A stretch of DNA of 64,000 nucleotides from NCBI GenBank assembly GCA_034401795.1, contig CM067367.1:33431733-33495732 (forward strand), written 5' to 3'. A program made the position numbers and the translations under genes. This DNA is from Chaetoderma sp. LZ-2023a. Its lineage: Eukaryota; Mollusca; Caudofoveata; Chaetodermatida; Chaetodermatidae. Below the pieces are notes generated by a model. That model was given only the letters and a program-made list of their open reading frames with translations, ran no database searches and was not told where the DNA came from. The number at the start of each line of letters is the position of its first letter. Positions within the stretch are counted from its first letter, which is position 1. Shown piece by piece: positions 1 through 10,563 of the stretch.

Positions 1-82
1 ACAGCAATAGCTAACCTAAGGACGGAGCATGCTTCTTACTGCATTACCCAGGTTCTAAGAGGAGACCCATGTGCAAACATAA
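1..82. other. unassigned flank at the truncated end of DIRS copy A
   Basis: The match to the other DIRS copies starts abruptly at about 83, inside the tyrosine recombinase gene. These 82 bases resemble no other DIRS copy here and show no convincing exon. They are either the host sequence at the 3' truncation point or another repeat. Confidence 0.5.
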
Positions 83-290
83 GAGAAAGTCTGCTATTTG
101 CTGAATAGTGGATTGAAAGGTATCAATACCCTTTCCTTCACACCAGTCTGAAAATCTGTTAACCTTGTTGTTATATGACTTGAAGGTTGACCTCCTTCTC
201 GCAGCTTGTCGAGAAAGGCCTTCCGACGTGGAACGTTGTTTGATAACATCCACGCAGTCAATTTGAACATTTCGGGACGCTCGTGTAGGA
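83..290 (-). pseudogene. DIRS tyrosine recombinase, N-terminal remnant (copy A)
   Basis: The minus strand encodes the N-terminal SAM-like part of the recombinase, with the motifs KSYNNKVNRFSDWCEGKGID and FQSTIQQIADFL also found in copies C and D. The reading frame then runs into unrelated sequence. About eight residues are missing between the SRQA and ARRRS motifs relative to copy C. The catalytic domain is absent, so no activity is possible. This segment overlaps the end of the RT-RNase H frame on the same strand. Confidence 0.75.
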
Positions 291-1760
291 AGCGTCCCTT
301 GGCCTGGGAGATTATGATCGGAATCTCGGGTAACTGCACTGGATTGTCCACCCGCAGATCTAGAAGATATGTGAACCATGCCCTGCTGGGCCAAAATGCC
401 GCTATTAGCAGGACCAGGCATGGTTCCTCCTTGATCTTCACCAATATCTCCGGCAGAAGAATGGTGGGTGGGTACGCGTAAGCGTGCATCCCTCTCCAGC
501 TTATCGCCAGAGCGTCTGTATCGACGGCATTTGGATCTGGAATCGGCGAGACATAAGTCATGATTTGAGCATTTTCCCCTGTGGCGAACAAGTCCACGTT
601 GGGTTTGCCTCAATGCTCGAAGATCCTGTGAAGAACCGGAGGTTTGAGAGACCATTCTGTTGGCAGAATTCTCTGTCTCTGAGACAAAGCATCCGCCAGA
701 ATGTTCAATTGCCCAGGAATGTGAGCTGCTTTCAAAACAACCGAGTAATTCCTGCACAATTGAATCAAGTGGCACACTTTCATATATAGTGTGGGTGACT
801 TGGTCCCGCCTTTTATGTATGATACTACTGTCGAGTTGTCCGACTGTATCAATATCGCCGTGCCCCTGACTTTTGGAAGAAACCTTTCCAATGCCAGTTC
901 CACTGCCATCATTTCCATCAGATTGATATGCAGCCGGCTCTCTTGGAGAGTCCATGTGTCCGAGACCTGGTGTTCCCCCAGGCAGGCCCCCCATCCCTCC
1001 AGCGATGCATTCGTGTACACGGACAGCTGAGAGTAGGGTAGGTGCAACGAAACCCCTACTAGGAGATTCTGACGCTTTTTCCACCATACAAGATGCGACA
1101 TTATTGGCTCCAAAACTGGCACCAGCTTTGACAGGGGTTCTGTTCTCTGTTTCCACAGAGACATCAGATACAACTGGATAGGTCTTCGCATCACAGCAGT
1201 GTACGGGATTACCTGCTCCATGAGACCATCATGCCCAGCTCGCCTGAATGTGGTTTCCCAATCGAAAACTCTTGAGGATGGCTAACAGAGACACCACGCT
1301 GGGCCCTGACGGGTAAACCCTGCACCCCTCGAAATCGAATCGCATCCCTAAATAAACGAACTGTTGAGTGGGTGTCAACTCAGATTTCTCCTTGCTGACT
1401 ATCCAGCCTAGATCTGAAAGTAACTTCAGAGTCAGAGCAGTATCCACCTCTAACCTGGCTGATGTGTCTGCTTTGATCAGCCAATCGTCTATGTAGGTGT
1501 GAAGAGCCACGTTCTCTTTTCTGAGAAATGCTGTCACCGCAAGGACCACTCTGGTGAAAACCCGTGCTGTCGACAGGCCAAATGGGAGGACTACAAACTC
1601 CCACACTTGATTCTGAAACACAAATCTCAGAAACCTGTGAAAACTCTTAATTAAAAATATGCATCTTTCAGATCGATCGATACACACCACATTCCCTTCC
1701 TCAATCCTGCCATTACCGACCTCGGAGTTTCAATCTGAAACCGAGGCGTATGGATAAACT
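94..1760 (-). pseudogene. DIRS reverse transcriptase-RNase H polyprotein, broken (copy A)
   Basis: The minus strand encodes RT motifs LPFGLSTA and YIDDW (about 1690-1229), then an RNase H with VYTNASLEGWGA, NLMEMMAVELAL, IQSDNSTVVSYI and ADALSQRQ (about 1221-610), then the conserved C-terminal DIRS segment with VDLFATGENAQ (597-94). Frameshifts near 1225 and 600 divide it into three frames. The usual TDAS catalytic aspartate of RNase H is TNAS here, an Asp-to-Asn change of the first active-site acid. The first ~140 residues of the RT, including the FLVPKSTGGWRP region, were lost in a deletion with its junction near 1765. Family assignment is firm; function is lost. Confidence 0.82.
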
Positions 1761-1879
1761 AATTTAATGCCCTGAGAGAGTGAGAACCATTTTGGTCTTG
1801 GCTTGGCCGGTCTAACTGGCACCGCTGTTCCTGTCGCACAGGTGCGGTCCAGGCAGATACGAAGGCAGCAATCGTACCC

Positions 1880-3790
1880 TCAGGTACGATCCGCTGCCTT
1901 CTTTCCACCCTTAGAGGACTTACCCTTCCCCTTGCCCTTCCTGCCTCTCGGGCGATCAGGAGCAACATTGGGGAGGGTAGGGGCCTCCACAACCTTCTTG
2001 GCCTTCTTTGCCGGAGGCGGCTGAAAAGCCCCAGTAGAAGCAGCACTAGGCTTAGCTTTCGCCTTGCTTTTGTGCTTCTTCTGCTTCTTAGAAGGTTGCC
2101 CGGTTAGCGGCTTGGCTACAGGTTCTAGTGCGTGCGCCTGACGCACTAGCTCCAGCTGTAGATTTACCGCCAACCGCTTCTGCGCAATGTTGGTAGTGTC
2201 TTCTAAGATGGCCCGCGCTTGGCCACCAAAGGGTGTCCCAAGAAGACGCTCCCTAACGGCAGTAGCTGGACGCATATGGTCAAGGACCATCTGCCTCCTA
2301 GACTTCGTCACTCGCACTTGCACCCTTGCCAATCTGTCCATAGACAGCACCAGGCCGTCATTGACACATGAAAGCACCACAGGTGGCACAGGGTGGCCTG
2401 CCCCCACTTCAGCCCACACCGACTGAAGAAGGCGATAAGAATGATTGACAACACTCATTGCTGCCCTCATCCCCTCATCGCATAGGGACAGGACTTTGTC
2501 ATGGTGTACCTGAGACTTGTCCACCAGTGCCGGGGCGGGGCCACCCGCCCCAGCACTCTGGCCACCCAGCAGTGACAACACCATATCTGTCATATTTCCA
2601 CCGTGGGATACGACACCTCGCCCGCACCATCCTGGAAGCCGCAGGAAGCTGGCCCTTGGTCAGGAGTTGTTTCCTATAAATAGCATCCAATAACTCCATA
2701 AACCTTGGATCCAGTCCAATAGACTGGATCCGGGCTGCGGGCAAGATCCCCGTCCTAATCGATGCCACCGATGGACGGGGTGCATCCTCCTCGGCCGTGG
2801 TCGAAACCAGACGGGTCTACCCTGGCTAGCCAAGCCAGAGCCTCTGACCAGTCTGTCTCCGAGGAGGACACTCCTGTGAACACATCACCCGTTGACGTGT
2901 TCACGGCCCTACCAGCAACGGCCTCCCTGCTAGGAGCCATTGCTGATATGCCAGGAACTCTGGTACTGTACGGTTCCGCGGCCACACCAGTCCATGGAGT
3001 AGGCCTGCATCGAAAACTGCGTGGACCCGTAACGGTTGAAGAACCAGGCGAGATAGGTGAGTACCACGCCTGACCAGCCACACCTGTCACAGTGTCGGTT
3101 GGCGGCAAACCAACCATCACGGGAGTGGTGCCAGGTACCGGAGTGGCCTCAACCACGGGTGGAGCCGCTGCCCTGACTTGCGCCAAGCCAGACAGATGGA
3201 GGACGGTTCCGTCCAGGATGGAATCGGCCTCCATGCTCTCCACCCGCGGCATCTCAGGCCGCAGCAATCTCCCCTCCTCGGCTTCAGACCCCGAAGAGTC
3301 GTCACTAGACGAGGAAACCGTGGAGCTCCCATGCCTGACAGACCGGCCACCGCTACTGGACCACCCGGAGGTGGACGCAGAGAGACGAGCCCATCAGGCC
3401 GGAGGCCGACGGGACTGCCAGGGGGCCGTACGAGATGGCTACCTTGGGGGGCCAGTCCAGAACCCTGTCCAAGGACAGGGTCCGAATCAAACACGGGGAG
3501 AGACTGCCCTACAACTTTTGGCAGCAGGGACGACACCAACATGGGCAGAGCGCTATGCAAGAAGGTTGCAGATGTGGAACGGCCCCAAGGCCCGAAACGG
3601 ACGCTCCACAATTTACTTTCGGACAGCCTGACCCCGCGTCAGACCATGCCGAGTCCTTCTGGGCAAGGAACTTAAGCATCTTATCGACCGCCCACACTGC
3701 GCAAACGTTACACCTACTGTCAAGATTACACTCAGTACAGCGGAAACAGACATAGTCCTTGAATAGAACCATCACAAATTTGTGGCACAT
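1880..3790 (-). pseudogene. DIRS gag-like ORF1, frameshifted (copy A)
   Basis: The minus strand carries an N-terminal Cys-rich segment at 3790-3509 (MCHKF, CFRCTECN, RCNVCAVW), a Pro/Gly/Ser-rich middle, and an uninterrupted 237-codon C-terminal segment (2593-1880). That segment ends in a Lys-rich tail (KKQKKHKSKAKAKP, then RKGKGKGKSSKGGKKAADRT) before the stop. Such basic tails are usual for nucleic-acid-binding Gag proteins. The upstream parts lie in several frames, so the gene is broken. In B and C the C-terminal domain includes the DPRFIE-type and CDEGVRAAMSAVNHSYRLLQ-type segments. I infer a nucleocapsid-like role from position and composition only. Confidence 0.75.
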
Positions 3791-4878
3791 GTCACATGAT
3801 GGCGGGGCTGGCTTGGCCTATAAATAAGCACAAACCTACAATCAACAAGCGGAACGAAACAGGAATGGAAGGCAGGCAATTAATTTTCAAATATTTTGAC
3901 CATAAATTAACTGTTAATCCCTCCCGCACCCCACCCCGCAACAGTACAGCAAAGATCACATTGATTATAATGACAAGAACGAAGTGGGCAATAATACACC
4001 CATACACTGATCCTCAAGGATGTATAACGGAACCAGGAATCATTCGGGGTATATTTACTAATAAATATAAATTATACTCCTAACGAAGGCCAAAATGATA
4101 TGTGAAGAAACAACAAAATGTAAACAAACTGCTGTAGCACACAGTAAAACCGCAGACCACACATCTAAATCAAGAATTTTGAAACCACTGATCATTGCAA
4201 ACAGATCGTGATAACTCGCATAACTTGAAAATTCCAAAGTTTTTCTGGTACCAATTAAAGTACGCAGCACCTAGAATCAGATGCGCGAATTAATGAAACA
4301 TTTTCTTCACATAAACGTCCGAGTACCACGGTGTGACGTCACCCGCTCGGATCTTACGCAGAACGACGTCAGCCGATTTTCGTGTTAAAACACCATCAAG
4401 CCAACACCTAATTTCATATCTGCCGATCGCCTGTTGGGGTTTAAAGGAAGGCGATCATCTGGCATATTTCGTTGTTAACACACGTCCCAGATTCTTTGGG
4501 GTTAGAAATTGGAACATGCGACACAGACGAAATTTTGAAGACCTAAGTCTTTTAACTATGGAATAACATGGAAATATACAACCTGGTTATCATCGGTAGC
4601 ATCCATGGTAATCCAATATATCCTTAGAGAGCGCACAAAGCTATCACAATTACACAGAAAAAAGACTTAATATAAACTCAAGACTTCCAACTCCAAAAAA
4701 GCATGTGTCTCTTGTTGCTCTGCAAACAAGAATGAGCTTCATGGCAAACGGGTACTCGGCAACCGACTACCCGGTTCCAGGAGTCGGTAACGCTTACTAA
4801 GTCTATAGTCCTAGGGCCCAGCTATCCAGGCTAGCTGTATCAGAAGTAATAGAATGGAGAGTATTGATCGAAGGAGAA

Positions 4879-5969
4879 TACGTCTATTGGCATGGTATGA
4901 CAAAGGACATATGTGCAATGGTGCAGAAATGTGCGATGTGTAGAGAATTTGATGTCTCTTAACCTAAAGAAACTCTTGTGTGCTCCGAGATCCCCGAAAG
5001 GCCATGGCAGGTGGTAGGCATTGACCTACTCTCATTTGAAGAGAAGTCCTATCTTGTTACTGTTTGCTACCATTCAAATTTCTGGGAACTTGATCGCCTG
5101 TATGACACAACTACTAAAGCTGTTCTCTGTAAGTGTAAGACACATTTTGCTCGCTATGGGAAGCCAGACACCATAGTTAGTGATTGTGGGCCGCAGTTTA
5201 CATCTAGTGAGTTCCAATGATTTATGGTCGAATGGGATATTGATCATAATATGAGCTCACCTCATTATCACCAATCAAATGGTAAAGCAGAAGCTGCGGT
5301 GAAGGCTGCGAAGAAACTGCTTATGAAGACACAGATTTCTATAAAGCTCTATTAATAAGTAGAAATATTCCACAACAGAAAACTGGTTTAAGCCCAGCCC
5401 AGATGCTTTTTGGGCACAGAACAAAAACAAGCATGCCTGCCTCACAGAAACTTTTAGCAACTGAGGCTGACAAGAGTGGTATCGTTGAGAAACTTGAAGC
5501 TGAGCAAGTGCGCCAACAACACAGTTACAACAGAACAGCGAAAGATCTCCGCCATCTTGAAGTTGGTGATGTTGTCCACATAAAACCTAATAAGCTTGGT
5601 GACAAATCATGGAAGAGAGGCAGCGTTATTGAGAAAGTAGGTCAGCGCTCCTACACTGTTGAAACACATGAGGGCCACCGACTTAGACGAAACAGATGTG
5701 ATCTGAGAGCAACACACGAGTCACCTTCGCATGATATGCTGTCTGATGATGACTATGTCCAACTGGGAGTACAACGCCAATTAACCCCTCCTCAATTAAT
5801 TCTGGTATGTCCCAATGCTGAAATGACTGAGACTGAGGGTATCATTCGCAATCGGAGACAGCATTGTCCACTGTCCCCAGGTTCGAGGTCAAATACCACA
5901 CGGTCAGGTCGCAATATCAAAAGGCGACAAAGATACCCAGATCATGAATCACGACCTTCTCTTCGTTAA
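4879..5969 (+). pseudogene. Ty3/gypsy integrase, decayed
   Basis: The fragment begins with YWHGMTKDICAMVQKCAMC, the end of the HHCC zinc domain, in which CAMC supplies the CxxC. The DDE core follows: VVGIDLL (first Asp), DTIVSDCGPQFTS (second Asp), and after an in-frame TGA at 5218-5220, SNGKAEAAVKAAKK (Glu). After another stop and a frameshift near 5310-5400 the frame from 5403 gives a C-terminal domain with LEVGDVVHIKP and WKRGSVIEKVGQRSYTVET, typical of the GPF/Y module of gypsy integrases. The enzyme would join the element's cDNA to host DNA, but this copy is dead: it has several stops and shifts. Confidence 0.85.
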
Positions 5970-5970
5970 C

Positions 5971-6166
5971 GGAGAGGATGTAGCAATATTGGATCTAGCT
6001 AGAAACATATACCCCTATCACATTACCACTCGCTATAAGCCAACTTATATATTTACTGGTCTACATATAATCGCTCTCTGTTCTGTACCGCACATCGTAG
6101 TGAATACATCTACGATTAGCATCATATGGCTGTCCAGTTGTATATAATTAAATCTTTAAAACACCC
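5971..6166 (+). repeat. putative polypurine tract and 3' LTR start
   Basis: The purine run ggagagga (5971-5978) directly precedes TGTAGCAATATTGG, the usual arrangement of polypurine tract followed by the TG of a 3' LTR. It starts just after the integrase frame ends. No second LTR is in the window, so the LTR length cannot be verified. Confidence 0.45.
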
Positions 6167-6435
6167 CGCCCACGATATTGAAACACGAGTCTTTTGAAAT
6201 TAATATTGATGGATGTCATTGCATATGGTTTCCAGTCAAATAATGTCATCAATTTCAAAATATTCAACAGCTGACAATCACACCAGTCATTTCTGTAGTA
6301 AATTAAAAAAAATACTGCACTGCTGGTCTGCGAATGGAAATTAACTATGTAAAAATTCTGATTTTCTTAACCAACTCAGGCATTAAAAATAAAATGTGAC
6401 ATTAGGCACTAGCATCATTAATGGGCCCAGCTTAC
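6167..6435. other. TAF4 intron 2 (part), no gene seen
   Basis: AT-rich sequence between the gypsy remnant and TAF4 exon 2. One half of a hairpin MITE (TTTCAAAATATTCAACAG at about 6250-6272) is the only recognisable item. Confidence 0.5.
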
Positions 6436-6597
6436 CTTGATTGGATGTATAAGTTTATTCGACAGTACTGTTTGTGGTGCTGGCTGCGTAGATAGAGAGC
6501 CAGTAGGCTGAGAAGACACAAGTATAAGCTGACCACGGTCATTTTTCATCAAAGTCCCAGGAGGCAGTTGAAGACCAGGAGGTAATGTTATTGTATT
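6436..6597 (-). CDS. TAF4: TAF4 exon 2 (TFIID subunit 4), internal exon
   Basis: Internal exon of 54 codons on the minus strand, phase 0 at both ends. The acceptor is TTTCAG just right of 6597 and the donor is GTAAGC just left of 6436. It encodes NTITLPPGLQLPPGTLM followed by a GQLILVSSQ motif. Metazoan TAF4 proteins have a similar 'PPG...GQL' segment in the Gln/Thr-rich coactivator-binding region, before the TAFH/NHR1 domain. TAF4 pairs with TAF12 through its C-terminal histone fold and scaffolds TFIID in the nucleus; that domain is not in this window. The exon is joined to exon 1 across a 15 kb intron. The assignment rests on motif recall and on splice and phase agreement with exon 1. Confidence 0.82.
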
Positions 6598-7759
6598 CTG
6601 AAAGAGCAATTTTGAAATTTGAATACGCAAAATAATATGTATACAACAATGCCTCGAGCATGTCAAGTCTTTCAAAGAAAATCATGTAAAATTATTTCAA
6701 TGATAACAACAGGCTAAGCAATCAGAGATTGCTGACACTCATACGTAACTTTCAGATTTCCTCAGTCTGAAAATCCTCTTTTTTTTTTAACCATAGCAGC
6801 CTACATTGCTTTTAATCTAAGCAGTTTAAAAACTCTTTAAACTGTCAAATTTGGTCAAGAAAATTTACATATCTGCCTACTGAATATCCATTTACAGGTC
6901 AAGAGAATACATTTTTTTTTATTTATCAAAAATGGCAAATTTGAAATCAGAATACCCAAAACCCTATATAAGAACAATTTCGGTTTCAAAATCCATCAAA
7001 TAACAAAATCCAGTATGGCCGCCATGTTACATTTTGAGTCGCCCATGGCAGCCATGTTTTCTTACGTATCAATGCCCGTTGAACAAACTTTAACGGCCCT
7101 TGCATTTTGGTCTATCAGTTCCCGTGAACAAACTTGGTTTAGCTTTTGCCATAGATGATATTTCATGTTTTGAATCGATCCCCCAAGCTGTTTCGGAGAA
7201 GATTGTTTAAAGAAATTTCTAAAAATCAGCCAAAATCCAAGATGGTCAAATTGGCCGACCGGCTTCGTTTAAACAAATCTGTATCTCTATGCCCTAAGGA
7301 TGCTTTCTGACAAATATACTTGAAAATCGGCCCAGTGGTTCTCGAGAAGACATTTAAAGTTTCCTATTTCAAATTGTTCAGCAGATTCATTTTCATTACA
7401 TAATCTACATGTACATGTATTACAAATTATTTATATAATCTCTCAAAAATCTGGTTTCAAGGGAGACAAACATGGACATCTCTGAATAGTTTGAAAACCA
7501 GCTACATCAGTTTCAGTTAAATTTCTTCCACCTATTCAGCACGGCCAATATTTAGCCCCGTTGAAATTAACATAATTTACAATGTTAATTGACCTTAGAC
7601 TTCTAGCTATTCTCCTTTATTCTGGTCAATACAAAAGACTACATTTCACACCTCTATGCCTACTTATGCAAGAAGTATCCCAATACCTGTCTTGTAACCA
7701 CGCAATGTATGGATGTAATGCTACTGATACAGCAATTTATTTAGCACTTTTAACTCAGT
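6598..7759. other. TAF4 intron 1, left part: old interspersed repeats
   Basis: No coding signal. About 6845-6930 is half of a CCCTTTAA hairpin MITE (CATTTACAGGTCAAGAGAAT). About 7000-7370 resembles an interspersed repeat, with GCCGCCATGTTACATTTTG and CGGCCCAGTGGTTCTCGAGA; similar stretches occur in many marine invertebrate genomes. Confidence 0.45.
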
Positions 7760-7964
7760 AACCCTTAGCACTCTGGTGTCAACAATTTTAAATTTTCACA
7801 TTAAATTAAAAGATGAACTGGTGTTCATTTTTCAACATATTTGTTGGGAGATGGTGTGTCGTAGACAGCAACATCTTCCATCAAAACTGTTGGAAAATGT
7901 ACACCAGTTTCTTTGATACCGACACAATAAAAGACAGAATATTGACATCAGAGTGGTAAGGGTT
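7760..7964. repeat. hairpin MITE, family 3
   Basis: The ends are inverted repeats: AACCCTTAGCACTCTGGTGT at the left and the near-exact complement of it (GAGTGGTAAGGGTT) at the right. The arms continue inward (GATGAACTGGTGTTCATTTT against AAAATGTACACCAG). It abuts the next MITE. A diverged half copy lies at about 54035-54150. Confidence 0.7.
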
Positions 7965-8193
7965 AACCCTTGAATTTCTTCATGAAAATTTAAATTTTTT
8001 CATATAAAAATGTCCATTTGCAGACAAAGAGAAGTGTCTTTGAAAACTTATCACTGGAATGACTGGCTCGGTTATCGAGCCAGTCATTCCAGTGATGAAT
8101 ATTTAAAAATTGCCTTCCCTTGGTCTGCAAATGGACATTTCTCAAGACCACTGCAGAAGCCGTTTCTGGCTAATATGGGTGCTAAAGGGTTAA
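7962..8193. repeat. CCCTTTAA hairpin MITE, copy H1
   Basis: Long snap-back element. The centre is a palindrome, CTGGCTCGGTTATCGAGCCAG, flanked by arms carrying GTCCATTTGCAGAC and its complement. The outer ends are ggttaaccct and aaagggttaa. Seven copies lie in this window in both orientations. No coding capacity; it must be mobilised by a transposase supplied elsewhere. Confidence 0.8.
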
Positions 8194-8229
8194 TGTGAAC
8201 TCCCACAGTTCACTGTGACCCAGGCGGGG

Positions 8230-8930
8230 GAGGTGTCCAAAGGTCAAACTTAACATACGGAAATTGATTGTAATGCATCTCCTCCGAAATCATTAGACAG
8301 AATTCAACCAAATTTGATATGTGAGTTACCCATATCAGTGCGGAGTGCAAGAGCACATTTACATTTGGCCGTCTGTCACGGCCCACATGAGATGGGGTGT
8401 GTCAAAGGGTCAAGAAACTGATTGTAGTGCAACTCCTCTGAAACCATTAGACAGAATTCAAACCAACTTTGGTTGTGTTTGTAACCCATATGAGTGCTGG
8501 GCGCAAGAGCTGATTATGTTTGGCACCACCCCTAGGGGTGACAGGTGGGGTGGGCAGGGTTAAACGGTGAAATTGATTGTAACGAAAATTCTCCGAAATT
8601 GTTGGCCGGAACTCAACAAAATATGATGTGAGTCACCATGATTGTGGAATGCAAGAGGACATTTACATTTGGCTACGCCCCTTGGGTCAAAAGATCAAAT
8701 TTTTACATCCGAAAGCATTGCACATAATTGAACCAAATTTGGTATGTTAGTTACCCATAACAGTGTGGAGTGCAAGAGCACATTTATGTTGGCTCCACCC
8801 ACATGGGGTGGGGTTAAAAGGTCAAGAGACTGATTGTAGCGCAACTTCTCCGAAACCATTATACGGAATTCAACAAAATTTGTTATGTGAGTTACCCATA
8901 TGATTATGGAGTGCAGGGTTACTCATAAGC
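8230..8930. repeat. degenerate tandem repeat, about 120-160 bp unit
   Basis: About five imperfect units each contain GGAGTGCAAGAGCACATTTA or a close variant (near 8341, 8500, 8645, 8767 and 8911) and a block like CTCCGAAATCATTAGACAGA. A related single unit in the same orientation lies at 16825-16985 on the far side of DIRS copy B. Function unknown; probably a decayed satellite or part of a larger repeat. Confidence 0.65.
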
Positions 8931-9197
8931 ATCCTTTTGAGGGTGTAGACCCCAAAAATGCAACTTCAGACCCCTAAAGGTTGTTGCAGGGGGTCCCATG
9001 GCACCCCCAAAAATCTTGTATGATTGTTAAATGCTATTTAGTTGTATAGGTTTTTGCACAAAAATACCCACAAACTCTAGCATGGGACCAGTATAATTGA
9101 TAGCTGGGTGACCATCTCTGATTTTTTATTAAATTTCACCCAGATGCACATATATGGAAATGATGCCAGCATGCAAAATTTCATTGCAAAATTCCAA
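8931..9197. repeat. inverted-repeat arm matched at 17340-17640
   Basis: The block with GGGGGTCCCATGGCACCCCC, an AATCTTGTATGATTGTTAAATG-type stretch and TAGGTTTTTGCAC recurs in inverse orientation around 17500-17600. The two arms bracket DIRS copy B and its flanking repeats. Confidence 0.5.
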
Positions 9198-9713
9198 TTA
9201 TACACCTGTGCAAAAGTTAAGCACCACCCTATTTTTACGCACATGCGAGGGTATATTCATGTGCTATGAAGAAAGCAATAGCATAAACATTTATGTACCC
9301 ATCCATCTTAGTGCAAGAGGTAATAATGCAACTAGAGGAATGCTGATTATGATGATGGGGAAACACTGTATGTTTTTGTTTGAACTTGAAAACGAGGCCT
9401 GAATATGGTTACGTTGACACAACTGACAACTATTGCCCTACAGTTGACACACGTGGCTAGATTGTCATTAATGGTGTCTGAAAACGAAGTTTAACATCTG
9501 TGCACGAGTTTGAGACTGTCATTATTAATACCGGGTATATCCACCTTGTGCCTGGATGACGGCCTGGACACGACGTCTCATGCTGGTCACCAACCGACTG
9601 ATACGCCATTGTGGTATTCGTTGCCATTCAAGATGGAGTGCGTCTGTTAATTCCTGTAGGTTCTGCACAGGAGGATCCCTCCTTCTCACCATGTTTCCCA
9701 GAATGTCCCAGAT
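9198..9713 (-). mobile_element. Tc1/mariner transposon fragment, cut by DIRS copy B
   Basis: The left end shows tacacctgtgcaaaagttaag (about 9199-9218), typical of a Tc1-like terminal repeat next to TA. The right edge is the boundary of DIRS copy B. The 5' half of the transposase is not found on the other side of copy B (16819 onward), so that part was deleted or the junction was rearranged. Confidence 0.65.
9525..9713 (-). pseudogene. Tc1-like transposase, C-terminal fragment
   Basis: The minus strand encodes IWDILGNMVRRRDPPVQNLQ, then LEWQRIPQWRISRLVTSMRR and QAVIQAQGGYTRY before a stop. Spacing and the final GGYTRY match the C-terminus of Tc1-family DD34E transposases (usually about 340 residues). 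Only about 60 residues remain; the DDE residues upstream are lost. The first codons of the open frame read into the DIRS element and are not transposase. Confidence 0.82.
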
Positions 9714-9930
9714 TGCAGGAAATGTCAATTTCCCTTTCTCCGAGATCTAACAATACTCACCATTCTGTTACTTCTGATATACAGCTGGCCTTGACAGCGG
9801 CTCTAGGATTATAGACTTAGAAAGCTTTACCGACTCCTGGGAACCGGGTACCCGGCTCCCCACTGCCGAGTACCCGTTTACCATAGAGCTCATATTGTTT
9901 GCATAGCCACCAAACAAGAGAAAACTATGG
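9714..9930 (-). repeat. DIRS copy B right terminal inverted repeat
   Basis: Complementary to the left repeat at 16640-16818. It carries the hairpin GGGTACCCGGCTCCCCACTG (one arm mutated) and the outer sequence AATTTCCCTTTCTCCGAGAT, which is specific to the right end of the family. Confidence 0.8.
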
Positions 9931-9961
9931 CTTGCCTCCGTGGGGCTGGGAGGCTGGGTCC

Positions 9962-10063
9962 GTAACAGAATGGTGAGTATTGTTAGATCTCGGAGAAAGG
10001 GAAATTGACATTTCCTGCATTCTCCTTCGATCAATACTCACCATTCTGTTACTTCTGATATAC
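9962..10063. repeat. DIRS copy B internal complementary region
   Basis: Two blocks meet at TTC (10020-10022). The right block is complementary to the outer end of the element's left repeat and the left block to the outer end of its right repeat. This matches the junction template of the DIRS replication model, in which the region aligns the two ends so that a circle can close. Confidence 0.82.
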
Positions 10064-10563
10064 ACCAGATTTGATCAGTAACCTGGTGGGAAGGGGCAAG
10101 CCATACATGCTAATTTTGCCCCTTGGAGAAAGATTTTAGACTTCAAACTTGACTAACGGAGACCTAAAAAGACCGTCAAGTTCACGGAACCAAATCACAT
10201 TCGCGTCACAGCCCCCCCCCCCTTTTTCCTCCTAAGAAAAGGGAGAGAACTAACGAACATGTATCTCGCCTGAAAACACAAATATGCCAAGAGGGTTAAC
10301 TGCTCCCTGCATACTCCATGTATTAGCCTGGGAATGAGCATGAATATATAAGATGAATGAACATGATACATATCCATAATACAAAAAACTCTCACTATTG
10401 AATTACCTTATGATAATTGGACTTCAGACGTACCGCCTCCAACCATTCACCGGTTCGGCCATCAGTGACACAATCTGGTTGACATCCTCTCGCCTGACCA
10501 TGCCTGCTTTAGGTTCTTTTCTTACCGAAGTGAGAAAAGGGTGAAAAGCAGTGTGGTCACTAA
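10064..10563. other. 3' untranslated part of DIRS copy B
   Basis: Non-coding segment between the recombinase stop and the internal complementary region. It contains a poly-C run (10208-10220) that is poly-G in the element's sense direction and is matched by G runs in copies C and D. Confidence 0.6.

Larger units (their letters stand above)
83..4878 (-). mobile_element. DIRS-type retrotransposon copy A, 3'-truncated
   Basis: Tyrosine-recombinase retrotransposon read on the minus strand. The 5' terminal repeat lies at about 4720-4878 and ends outward in ggagaa, the complement of the family's TTCTCC left end. It contains a decayed form of the family's GGGTACTCGGC hairpin. Internally, gag-like, RT-RNase H and recombinase remnants follow in that order. 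Compared with copy B, about 430 bp of the RT N-terminus is missing, with the junction near 1765. The 3' part of the recombinase, the internal complementary region and the right terminal repeat are absent because homology stops at about 83. The left end abuts a gypsy integrase remnant in the opposite orientation. The copy lies downstream of TAF4 exon 2, probably in a TAF4 intron, and in the same direction as TAF4. Confidence 0.88.
4879..6166 (+). mobile_element. Ty3/gypsy LTR retrotransposon remnant
   Basis: Plus-strand remnant holding an integrase, a GPY-like C-terminal region, a purine tract and the likely start of a 3' LTR. DIRS copy A begins exactly at its 5' edge (4878/4879), in the opposite orientation. 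The upstream gag, protease and RT would lie beyond copy A if this was an insertion into the gypsy element. The 3' boundary near 6166 is a guess from a terminal CA dinucleotide. Confidence 0.75.

Noticed and set aside
44..1156. 370-codon minus-strand open frame as a separate gene
   Set aside because: Most of it is the shadow (-1) frame over the DIRS RT-RNase H; only the last part is recombinase N-terminus.
8230..8930. CRISPR-like array
   Set aside because: Units are about 150 bp and degenerate, with no constant spacer length and no cas genes; this is animal intron.
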